64,000 nt of DNA from Mogibacterium sp. Its GTDB lineage: Bacteria; Bacillota; Clostridia; Peptostreptococcales; Anaerovoracaceae. Below, piece after piece: positions 27,758 to 35,581 of this stretch (position 1 is the stretch's first letter; each line of letters begins with the position of its first letter). Under the pieces are notes generated by a model. It saw nothing but the letters and a program-made list of their open reading frames with translations. It had not been told where the DNA came from and did no database searches. The DNA is taken from NCBI GenBank assembly GCA_017403955.1, contig JAFRDH010000019.1:215691-279690 (forward strand). Direction: 5' to 3'. A program made the position numbers and the translations under genes.

Positions 27758-29287
27758 ATGAGATTCAGCGAAATAATCGAACACCTCAGAGATTTGTCTG
27801 TCTTAGAAGTCATTTCTTCAGATATTGACGAGGAGATAACCGAAGTAAAGTTCATAGATCCCCGTCAGAAACAATTTAGCAGCAGTGTTCTGTATTTCAG
27901 CAACAGAAAGCAGGACTTCAATTCTCTTCCGCCTCAGTGCATCATAACCGATCAGAATGACATAAATAATGCCGGTGTGGCTGGCGGGAATATCGCATTG
28001 GTCCCGGAAAATGACTTCGGATATGTCTTCAACAGCGTGTTCCAGATGGTCGCAGACTCGCACAAAGACAGGTTCTATGATTCTCTTATGAGAACACTCG
28101 ATGGCGTCAGGAATGTCGATGCTCTTATAGACATTGCATCGCAGGCTTTCGGAGCTTCTCTTATTTTTATCGACCGGGATTTCCGTATTCAGGGTTATTC
28201 CACACAGATACCGGTCACCGACAAATTATGGAAACGGAACATCGAGCAGGGTTATTGCGACTATGAGTTCATCAAAGCCGTCAAATCGCTCAAGTCTGTC
28301 CAGATGTCCGACTCGTCCATGTCAGCAATCGAAGTCTCCTGCACTTCCTCGCCGTTCAAGAAATTCTCATGCAAAGTCTTCTGCCGCGATATTTGGGTGG
28401 GTTACATCATAGTCATCGAAAATAATGAGTCTTACAGGCCTGAACACGCGGAAATGCTCAAGACTCTGAGCGGGGTGCTTGGTTATGCCGTCATGAAATA
28501 TGAGCCGAATTATCTGTATATGACGAGCGAATACCATAGTTTCCTGTACAATCTCATAATAGGTGCAGATATATCATCCTTGCCGGAAGCATACAGGAAT
28601 CTGTCGTTCCCTTCTGAGATGCAGGTTTTCTACTGCCGGGCCACGGCCAACAAGCAGGCATTCCCGCAGGAGAGAGATCTGACCAATCATCTGGCATCTG
28701 TTTTCCCTGATTGTCACGTTATAGGGCGCAGGCACAGCGCCGCTATTCTGGGAAGTCACAGCATGCTGTCAAGAGTCGGCCTGATGCTTTCTGCATTCCC
28801 CTCTGAATGTCACGTCAAAGTCGGGACCAGTCTCCCCTTCGAAGACATTTCTGAATTGAAAAGCCACTATGATGAAGCTCACGACGCGTTTGAACTCGGA
28901 GAGACCATAGACCCTGACCTCAGCATTTACACGTTCGAAGATTACGGATTATATGTGATGCTGCGCACAGTAGAGTCATCGGAAAATCTCAGCAGATATC
29001 TCCACCCTGCTCTTCCCAAGCTTGCGGCTTATGATCTGGATAACGGGAGCAATCTCGAGCTCACTCTGCATACATATCTGAAATGCGCCTGCAACACCAC
29101 AGAGACAGCAGAATCGCTTTTCCTCCACAGGAACAGCGTCATATACAGGCTCCGGCGCATCGAGGAACTTTGCGGGATCGACCTGAACGATACCGACCTC
29201 AGATTCAGGCTCAGGCTGTCCTTCGCCATCAACAACGTTATTAACGGCAAGCGTAAATGGAATGCTGAACGCCCTGCTTCTGGATAG
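27758..29287 (+). CDS. PucR-type transcriptional regulator 2
   Basis: 509-residue paralogue of the regulator at 15554-17059, beginning MRFSEIIEHLRDLSVLEVIS after AAAGGAGG. It shares the segments FGASLIFIDRDFRIQGYSTQ, CDYEFIKAVKSLKSVQMSDS and TSEYHSFLYNLIIGAD, and ends with the PucR helix-turn-helix TAESLFLHRNSVIYRLRRIE and CGIDLNDTDLRFRLRLSF. Its divergent promoter region and the promoter of the next unit share TTGTGCA-type repeats, so it probably controls OYE-ADC copies 2 and 3 together. The effector is unknown, likely the substrate of these enzymes. Confidence 0.82.
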   Translation: MRFSEIIEHLRDLSVLEVISSDIDEEITEVKFIDPRQKQFSSSVLYFSNRKQDFNSLPPQCIITDQNDINNAGVAGGNIALVPENDFGYVFNSVFQMVADSHKDRFYDSLMRTLDGVRNVDALIDIASQAFGASLIFIDRDFRIQGYSTQIPVTDKLWKRNIEQGYCDYEFIKAVKSLKSVQMSDSSMSAIEVSCTSSPFKKFSCKVFCRDIWVGYIIVIENNESYRPEHAEMLKTLSGVLGYAVMKYEPNYLYMTSEYHSFLYNLIIGADISSLPEAYRNLSFPSEMQVFYCRATANKQAFPQERDLTNHLASVFPDCHVIGRRHSAAILGSHSMLSRVGLMLSAFPSECHVKVGTSLPFEDISELKSHYDEAHDAFELGETIDPDLSIYTFEDYGLYVMLRTVESSENLSRYLHPALPKLAAYDLDNGSNLELTLHTYLKCACNTTETAESLFLHRNSVIYRLRRIEELCGIDLNDTDLRFRLRLSFAINNVINGKRKWNAERPASG

Positions 29288-29290
29288 TCC

Positions 29291-29381
29291 ATATTGTGCA
29301 TCAGTTACAAATGCTCTTTATTGTTTTGGTGAGGCTGTATATTGTGCACAATCCAAAGCAAATCCATAATTAATATATAAT
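29291..29381 (+). promoter_or_regulatory. Activator-type promoter of the third OYE-ADC unit
   Basis: ATATTGTGCA at 29291-29300 and the perfect palindrome ATTGTGCACAAT at 29341-29352. TATAAT at 29376-29381 has no -35 match; with a start near 29388 the palindrome centre lies near -41.5, as expected for activation by a bound regulator. Confidence 0.6.
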
Positions 29382-29420
29382 CAATTATTGTTTGTTTTAC
29401 TGAGTTATAGAGGTGTAGTT

Positions 29421-29612
29421 ATGAAAGCAATTGCAAAGTTTGTTGGTTGCCTTATGGCACTTTTATGCGTAGCACATACGACCGAATGGTTTCTTGAAGG
29501 AAGACATGTTGCTGCAGCCTACGGCATACCTGTAAAGAAGGCTCTGCCTCAGTGCCTGCTCAGAGGATTCCTGTGGTGGAAACCTCTCAAAGAACAACTT
29601 AACAAGGAATAA
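29421..29612 (+). CDS. Small protein of 63 aa before OYE-ADC copy 3
   Basis: Not recognised. Starts MKAIAKFVGCLMALLC with GAGGTG upstream; an N-terminal hydrophobic stretch (~3-18) is followed by TEWFLEGRHVAAAYGIPVKK and LPQCLLRGFLWWKPLKEQ, so it may be a small membrane-associated protein. It lies 27 nt before OYE-ADC copy 3 and behind the TTGTGCA palindrome promoter, so the two are co-expressed. Neither of the other two OYE-ADC copies has such a partner. Confidence 0.6.
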   Translation: MKAIAKFVGCLMALLCVAHTTEWFLEGRHVAAAYGIPVKKALPQCLLRGFLWWKPLKEQLNKE

Positions 29613-29639
29613 TCACACTGCATACAGGAGGGACACACA

Positions 29640-32453
29640 ATGTACGATATACTATTTCAGAAAGGCAAAATAGGCAATGTCGAGTTAAAGAACAGGCTCG
29701 TTATGTCCCCAATGGGAAGCAATCTCGCAGAGCTTGACGGTTCTGCAGGAGATGCAATGATCGCCTATTATGAAGAAAGAGCCAAGGGAGGCTGCGGACT
29801 GATCATGCCTGAGATCTGCCGTGTCAATGATGCGACCGGCGCAGGTTCATTCAGACAGCTTTCCGTTACTAAGGACCGCCACATCGAAGGACTGGCTAAA
29901 CTCGCTGCTGCTGTCCACAAACACGGTTCCAAGATTTTCATCCAGCTCCATCACCCGGGCAGAGAAGGTGTATCCAAACTGATCGGCGGCAAGCCTTGTG
30001 TATCCGCGTCAGACCGCATGTGCCTTTTCTCAAGGCAGGAGACCCGTGCCCTGACACTCGATGAAGTACATGAACTGATCGAACAGTTCAGCGATGGTGC
30101 TGTAAGATGTCAGAAAGCAGGTATCGATGGTATCGAACTTCACTGTGCTCACGGATATCTTCTCGAGCAGTTCCTCTCGCCATATACCAACTTCCGTACA
30201 GACGAATACGGCGGGAATTTCGAGAACAGAATGCGTTTTGTCAAAGAGATCATAGAAAAGATCCGTGAGAAATGCGGACCTGACTACCCTGTAGGAATCA
30301 GACTCTCAGTAGATGAGATGCTTGAGTACAACGGAGTAAAGGAAGATTATATCACCCTCGAAGAAGGCGTTAAGATCGTCAAATACTTCGAAGAAGTCGG
30401 GATCGACTTTATCGATGTCAGTTGCGGTATCTATGAGACAATGAACTTCGCGATCGAGCCTACTTCATTCCCTGAAGGCTGGAGAAGACCGATGATCCAG
30501 GCTGTCAAGGATGCGGTCAAGATCCCTGTTATGGCTGTAAGTGCGATCAGAAGCCCTGAGATCGCAGCTCAGTTCATCGAAGAAGGCGTCTATGACTTCG
30601 CTGAGTTCGGAAGAACATGGCTCGCAGAACCTGAATGGGGCGTCAAAGTACAGGAAGGCCGTATCAGTGAGCTCAACAAGTGCATCAACTGCCTGCGCTG
30701 CTTCGAGACACTTCTCGGCATCAACGCACAGCTCCTCCCATTCCAGTGCGCAGTCAATCCGCGTATGGGAAGAGAGTTCAAGCTCGGCGATCTCGAACCG
30801 GCTCCTGCAGGCAAAACTGCAATAGTAGTAGGCGGAGGTCCAGGCGGAATGTATGCTGCAAGGACACTCGCACAGAGAGGCGTCAAGGTCACACTCTTTG
30901 ACCGCAAGGAAGAGCTCGGCGGAACCATCAATCTGGCAAAGCTTCCTCCTCTCAAGGAAAGAATGCAGAACTTCATCGACTATATGAGCAATGAGCTCGG
31001 AAGACTCGGTGTTGATGTGAAACTCGGAAAGGACGTATCAGCTGACGATATCGCAGCTATGGCTCCTGACGCAGTCGTTCTCGCTACAGGTTCGAAGAGC
31101 ATAGTTCCTTCAAGCATCCCTGGAGCTGACGGTGCTAACGTATTCACCGTAGAAGAAGCTCTTACAGGCAAAGTGGATTTCACAGGCAAGCACGTTGCAA
31201 TGATCGGTGCAGGTCTTACCGGACTGGAAGCTGCTGAATGCCTCGGAGAGAAAGGCATCAAAGTCACGATCGTTGACATGGTAGACCGTCCTGCACCTAC
31301 AGCTTACTTCGCCAATGTAATGGATGTAATGAGCAGGATCAGGAAGATGGATGTCACTCTCGAACTCAAGAATGCCCTCAAGGCTGTCGAAGCAGATGGC
31401 GTTTGCATCGAGAATGTCGAGACAGGCGAACAGAAGAAGATCGAATGCGATGCTGTAGTAATGTCGCTCGGATATAAACCTGATCAGAGCCTCAAGGCTG
31501 CACTCGAAGAGAAAGGCCTCTGTGTAAAGCTGGTCGGTTCCGCAATCGTCGACGGAACGATGGGCCCTGCTACCAGAAGCGGTTACGATGTCGGTGCAGA
31601 GCTGTTCAGAGCTGAGAAGCCAAGCTTTATTGTTTCAAAGGAAAAGATGGCGAAGTTCGCAACAGACTGCGCTATGAAGAAGCAGGAAGGTATCTACATG
31701 CTGTACTCAACAGATCCTGCTGCAATAAGAAGGATCCTGCCGGCACCGCTTGAGCCATACTCACTGCCTCTTGTATACCTGTCAGCTAACCACATCAACG
31801 AGCCTACATTCGCAGACAACTACTATGAATCGATCCTCGGTGTTTATGCTACTTATAAGGGCCAGCTCGGTCTCTACTGCATCAGTCTGGTGCTCGGAGG
31901 TCAGGGTGCAGAAATGGCGACTGCTCTCGGACGTGATGTACTGTCGATCCCTAAGAAGGTCGATGCTGAATTCGTTATCAGAAAGGATGACGCTGCAGGC
32001 AAAGTCACTGTAGGCGTATCCAGAAGAGGAACCCAGCTGATCGATATGACGCTCAGACTCGGTGAGTACAACCATCCGATGACTCACCTGATCTTCCAGG
32101 CTCCATCTGCCGGAAGACAGACACAGGGCTACGGTTACTACATGCACTTCGATCAGATGCCTGATGCTGAAGGCGGATTCAAGTTCAATACCGCACTCAC
32201 CAAGGTGCTCTGCAAGTATGATTATAAAGGCTGGATCCCTGCATTTGTCGAGGATCTCAAACTCAAATCAAGCGTAGACGATCCTTGGGCAGAACTTCCG
32301 GTCGAAACTATTATCGGTGCAGGATATTCACAGAATGATCTCTATCTCGGACCAAGCCAGTTCGTAGAAGAAGCTGATCCGGATGAAGTGATCCCTAAGA
32401 TCCTGCCTGCATGGTATGACCTCAGTGCTTTCGGAGTCACGGGAAGAAAATAA
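29640..32453 (+). CDS. OYE / Fe-S / FAD-NAD(P) oxidoreductase fused to an acetoacetate-decarboxylase-like domain (copy 3)
   Basis: 937 residues, same architecture as copies 1 and 2 but the most divergent. OYE barrel: VELKNRLVMSPMGSNLAELD, QLHHPGREG, HGYLLEQFLSPYTNFRTDEY. Cys set CINCLRC and FQCAVNP. FAD fold VVGGGPGGMYAARTLAQRGV and NAD(P) fold MIGAGLTGLEAAECLGEKG. ADC-like domain with FADNYYESILGVYATYKGQL and lysine motif LSIPKKVDAEF; the end differs (DQMPDAEGGFKFNTALTKVL). It starts after CAGGAGGG and has no SDR beside it. Likely works on a related but different substrate, or is expressed under other conditions. Confidence 0.85.
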   Translation: MYDILFQKGKIGNVELKNRLVMSPMGSNLAELDGSAGDAMIAYYEERAKGGCGLIMPEICRVNDATGAGSFRQLSVTKDRHIEGLAKLAAAVHKHGSKIFIQLHHPGREGVSKLIGGKPCVSASDRMCLFSRQETRALTLDEVHELIEQFSDGAVRCQKAGIDGIELHCAHGYLLEQFLSPYTNFRTDEYGGNFENRMRFVKEIIEKIREKCGPDYPVGIRLSVDEMLEYNGVKEDYITLEEGVKIVKYFEEVGIDFIDVSCGIYETMNFAIEPTSFPEGWRRPMIQAVKDAVKIPVMAVSAIRSPEIAAQFIEEGVYDFAEFGRTWLAEPEWGVKVQEGRISELNKCINCLRCFETLLGINAQLLPFQCAVNPRMGREFKLGDLEPAPAGKTAIVVGGGPGGMYAARTLAQRGVKVTLFDRKEELGGTINLAKLPPLKERMQNFIDYMSNELGRLGVDVKLGKDVSADDIAAMAPDAVVLATGSKSIVPSSIPGADGANVFTVEEALTGKVDFTGKHVAMIGAGLTGLEAAECLGEKGIKVTIVDMVDRPAPTAYFANVMDVMSRIRKMDVTLELKNALKAVEADGVCIENVETGEQKKIECDAVVMSLGYKPDQSLKAALEEKGLCVKLVGSAIVDGTMGPATRSGYDVGAELFRAEKPSFIVSKEKMAKFATDCAMKKQEGIYMLYSTDPAAIRRILPAPLEPYSLPLVYLSANHINEPTFADNYYESILGVYATYKGQLGLYCISLVLGGQGAEMATALGRDVLSIPKKVDAEFVIRKDDAAGKVTVGVSRRGTQLIDMTLRLGEYNHPMTHLIFQAPSAGRQTQGYGYYMHFDQMPDAEGGFKFNTALTKVLCKYDYKGWIPAFVEDLKLKSSVDDPWAELPVETIIGAGYSQNDLYLGPSQFVEEADPDEVIPKILPAWYDLSAFGVTGRK

Positions 32454-32482
32454 GTTTCAGCAAGTCCTGAATAAAAAAATCG

Positions 32483-32516
32483 GGCTGCCCACCTGAATGG
32501 TGAGGCAGCCTTTTTT
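32483..32516. terminator. Bidirectional terminator
   Basis: GGCTGCC (32483-32489) pairs with GGCAGCC (32504-32510); TTTTTT follows on the plus strand and a run of seven T follows on the minus strand. It serves OYE-ADC copy 3 and the convergent glmS. Confidence 0.85.
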
Positions 32517-32530
32517 CGTGATGCGTCATA

Positions 32531-34399
32531 TCATTCGACTGTTACAGATTTTGCCAGATTGCGAGGCTTGTCTACATCAAGTCCTCTTGCGACACTTGTG
32601 TAGTATCCGAGAAGCTGAAGCGGTATGACCGCCAGACTACCGGCAAAATGTTCATCGGTCCTTGGGACATATATCGTGAAATTGACAGAATCTTCCACAC
32701 TGTAGTTGCCGTCTGTAGTGACTCCCAGCAGATATGCACCTCTGGCCTTGCACTCGGCCATATTGCTTATAGTCTTCTCGAGAAGTTCCCTCTGAGTCAA
32801 TACACCTATAACAAGTATGCCCTTCTCAATGAGACTTATAGTTCCGTGCTTAAGTTCTCCTGCAGCATATGCTTCGCTGTGGATGTAGCTGATCTCTTTC
32901 ATCTTGAGACTGCCCTCAAGGCTGATCGCATAATCTGCGCCTCTGCCGATATAGAAGATATTCTGGGCATTAGAGAACTTAGACGAGAACCACTGTATGC
33001 GTTCCTTGTTCTCCAGAGCTTTCCCGATCTTGCCCGGGATCGTCTGCAGTTCTTCTATGTAATAGTTATAGTCCTTTTCATCGATCTTACCTTTTGCCTT
33101 GGCAAGGGCAAGCGCGATCGTATACATTGCTGCGAGCTGGGCACTGTATGCCTTGGTCGTAGCGACTGCGATCTCAGGTCCGGCAAGAGTATATAGAACG
33201 TTTTCTGCTTCTCTTGCTATCGTTGAACCGACCACATTGACTATGGCAAGTGTACGGATGCCATGTTCCTTAGCTGCTCTCAGCGCGGCAAGGCTGTCTG
33301 CGGTCTCTCCGGACTGAGATATAATAATTACAAGAGCGTTCTTGTCGAGCAGTATTTTCTTGTATCTGAATTCCGAAGCGATCTCTGCTCTTACAGGTAT
33401 CTCAGCAAGATTTTCAATAGCATATTGCCCGACTACACCTGCATGCCATGCGGATCCGCAGGCAACGATGCGGACTTCGCTGATCCCGGACAATATCTCT
33501 TCTGTAAGACCCGCTCCGGAAAGATCTATCCGTCCATCCTTAATTATACTGTTTAGAGTATCTCTTACAGCCTGCGGCTGCTCATGGATCTCCTTTATCA
33601 TGAAATGCTCATAGCCGCCTTTCTCAGCAGCCTCCGCATCCCAGGAGATATGAGTCATCTCCATATCCACTTCGTCTCCGTTAAGGTCGAAGAAATGGAT
33701 CTCGCCCGGCAGCACCCTTACCGACTGAAGGTTATCTATATAGTAAATATCTCTTGTGTATTTGAGTAGAGCTGGTACATCTGACGCGATGAAGGATTCG
33801 CTGTCTTTGACACCGATGACCATCGGGCTGTCTTTTCTTGCGGCGTAGATCTCTCCCGGATAGTCTTTGAACATCAGCGCAAGAGCGTATGATCCTCGGA
33901 CACGTACCATCATTCTGTTTATGGCATCGATCGGTCCTATCTTATATTTCTTGTAATAGTAGTCGACAAGCTTGATGACTACTTCTGTATCAGTCGAACT
34001 GTAGAAAGAATAGCCATTGCCGATCAGCTTGGCTCTCAGTTCTTCGTAGTTCTCTATTATGCCGTTATGAACACCGACTACATCAGATTCGACCGTACCG
34101 GAAGCTGTTCTGCGGGCATTGCCGCTGACATGAGGATGGGCATTTGTCTCTGTCGGCTCTCCGTGAGTTGCCCATCTTGTATGTCCTATACCGCAAGTGC
34201 CCGGGAGCAGAGCTCCTCCGTCAGTCTTGTCGAAAAGGTTCTTCAGCTTGCCTGTCGCCTTTACGACTTCGGCAAGTGACTTATCGTTTCTTACAGCCAG
34301 ACCTGCCGAGTCATAACCTCTGTATTCGAGTTTTGACAGTCCGTCGAGCAAAATCGGCGCTGCCTGCTGCGTTCCTGTAAAACCTACTATTCCGCACAT
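32531..34399 (-). CDS. glmS: Glutamine-fructose-6-phosphate aminotransferase
   Basis: Makes glucosamine-6-phosphate for peptidoglycan. The start at 34399 is fixed by MCGIVGFTG, whose Cys2 becomes the N-terminal nucleophile of the glutaminase domain, and by AAAGGGGGAAC upstream. The 622 residues have TGTCGIGHTRWATHGEPTE-type glutaminase motifs and two SIS domains with CGSAWHAGVVGQYAIE, ISQSGETADSLAALRAAK and AYAAGELKHGTISLIE, ending LAKSVTVE. No glmS ribozyme space exists upstream, since only 34 nt separate it from the pyruvate-kinase-like gene. Confidence 0.95.
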   Translation of the reverse strand: MCGIVGFTGTQQAAPILLDGLSKLEYRGYDSAGLAVRNDKSLAEVVKATGKLKNLFDKTDGGALLPGTCGIGHTRWATHGEPTETNAHPHVSGNARRTASGTVESDVVGVHNGIIENYEELRAKLIGNGYSFYSSTDTEVVIKLVDYYYKKYKIGPIDAINRMMVRVRGSYALALMFKDYPGEIYAARKDSPMVIGVKDSESFIASDVPALLKYTRDIYYIDNLQSVRVLPGEIHFFDLNGDEVDMEMTHISWDAEAAEKGGYEHFMIKEIHEQPQAVRDTLNSIIKDGRIDLSGAGLTEEILSGISEVRIVACGSAWHAGVVGQYAIENLAEIPVRAEIASEFRYKKILLDKNALVIIISQSGETADSLAALRAAKEHGIRTLAIVNVVGSTIAREAENVLYTLAGPEIAVATTKAYSAQLAAMYTIALALAKAKGKIDEKDYNYYIEELQTIPGKIGKALENKERIQWFSSKFSNAQNIFYIGRGADYAISLEGSLKMKEISYIHSEAYAAGELKHGTISLIEKGILVIGVLTQRELLEKTISNMAECKARGAYLLGVTTDGNYSVEDSVNFTIYVPRTDEHFAGSLAVIPLQLLGYYTSVARGLDVDKPRNLAKSVTVE

Positions 34400-34433
34400 A
34401 GTTGTTCCCCCTTTTTTATCTAATCCCTTTTTA

Positions 34434-35426
34434 TCATCTCTGTTGCTTGAACGACTCTGCCTCGCACACTGTTTTGTACAGATAGCGGATGGCGAGTACC
34501 GGATTCTCTCCTGCGGCTGTCTCACCGGTGACCATGACGGATGAAGCACCATCGAGTACAGCGTTGAAAATGTCGCTGACCTCTGCCCTTGTCGGGACCT
34601 GCCTGTGGATCATGGAGTCAAGCATCTGAGTAACTACCATAAAGTCCCTGCCGGCTTCCCGGCACTTAGCGGATATCTTCTTCTGCGCTGCAGGAAGTTC
34701 CCACAGATCCATGGCATTTCCGAGATCTCCGCGGGCTATTACTATCTCGTCACAATGCGGGATGAGCTCATCGAGACTTTTTATCCCGTCCATATTTTCT
34801 ATCTTCGCAAGCAACCTGATATCTTTGCACCCTGCCTCATCCAGAGCCTTGCGCACTTCTATCAGGTCCTCTTTGCTTCGTACGAACGGCTGCATGACCG
34901 CAGTCACACCGAACTCTCCGGCTCTTGCTATCTGTTCCAGATCATTCCGGGTCATTGCCGGTGTCTGAATAACACGCCCCGGCAGAGCCACACTTTTCCT
35001 GCTTTCCAGGATACCACCCCTGACAACACGCAGGCTCTTGCCCGAACCCGATTCTGTTCTGAGAAGGATCTTACCGTCATCCAGCAAAAGTTCCTGTCCC
35101 CGGTCACTGCCTTCAAGTACTTCCATTACGGTTTCCGGAAGCGGGATATCTGACGTCTCTATTAGATCCCCTTCACGGAGCCATGCAGGCTCTTCCAGTT
35201 TTCCTATCCTGAGTTCCGGGCCCTGCATGTCTATCAGCAGTTCCGGAACGATCCCGCATTCACCTGCTGCCTTGTGACAATTTCCGATCAGTTCAGATGC
35301 AGCTTCAAGCGAAGTATGAGAAAGGTTCAGGCGGACTCCGTCCATCCCTTCCATGAACATCTGCTTTAATATTTCTGCATCCCTGCATGCAGGTCCGATA
35401 GTACCGTAGATTTTTACTCTTTTCAT
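34434..35426 (-). CDS. Short pyruvate-kinase-like protein
   Basis: 330 residues beginning MKRVKIYGTIGPACRDAE (chosen start 35426). It has the N-terminal barrel motif GVRLNLSHTS, the B-domain-like segment LLIDMQGPELRIG, the signature LLAKIENMDGIKSLDELI, IVIARGDLGNAMD and TGETAAGENP. The regulatory C-terminal domain of ordinary pyruvate kinases (~470 residues or more) is absent, and some conserved positions differ (DMQGPELR for DTKGPEIR). It could be a C-domain-less pyruvate kinase or a related phosphoenolpyruvate/pyruvate enzyme. It is co-directional with glmS, 34 nt apart. Activity is likely, but physiological role is unsure. Confidence 0.75.
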   Translation of the reverse strand: MKRVKIYGTIGPACRDAEILKQMFMEGMDGVRLNLSHTSLEAASELIGNCHKAAGECGIVPELLIDMQGPELRIGKLEEPAWLREGDLIETSDIPLPETVMEVLEGSDRGQELLLDDGKILLRTESGSGKSLRVVRGGILESRKSVALPGRVIQTPAMTRNDLEQIARAGEFGVTAVMQPFVRSKEDLIEVRKALDEAGCKDIRLLAKIENMDGIKSLDELIPHCDEIVIARGDLGNAMDLWELPAAQKKISAKCREAGRDFMVVTQMLDSMIHRQVPTRAEVSDIFNAVLDGASSVMVTGETAAGENPVLAIRYLYKTVCEAESFKQQR

Positions 35427-35522
35427 GACCTCTATTCTTTTTCCCGTTATGTTGTCATAAAACACATCACTATTCTAACCGCAATCAGGACAAATGTCAG
35501 CATTTTTGAAGGCACACATCAG

Positions 35523-35550
35523 AAAAACCGCACCGGAATGTCCGATGCGG
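35523..35550 (-). terminator. Terminator after the CAP-domain gene
   Basis: CCGCATCGGA pairs with TCCGGTGCGG (35528-35537 and 35541-35550) with a 3-nt loop; TTTTT follows on the minus strand at 35523-35527. Confidence 0.8.
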
Positions 35551-35581
35551 CTGTTCTTCTGTTGATGTGACACTATTCCCA

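Noticed and set aside
34400-34433. glmS ribozyme upstream of glmS
   Set aside because: Only 34 nt separate glmS from the preceding gene, too short for the ribozyme core.
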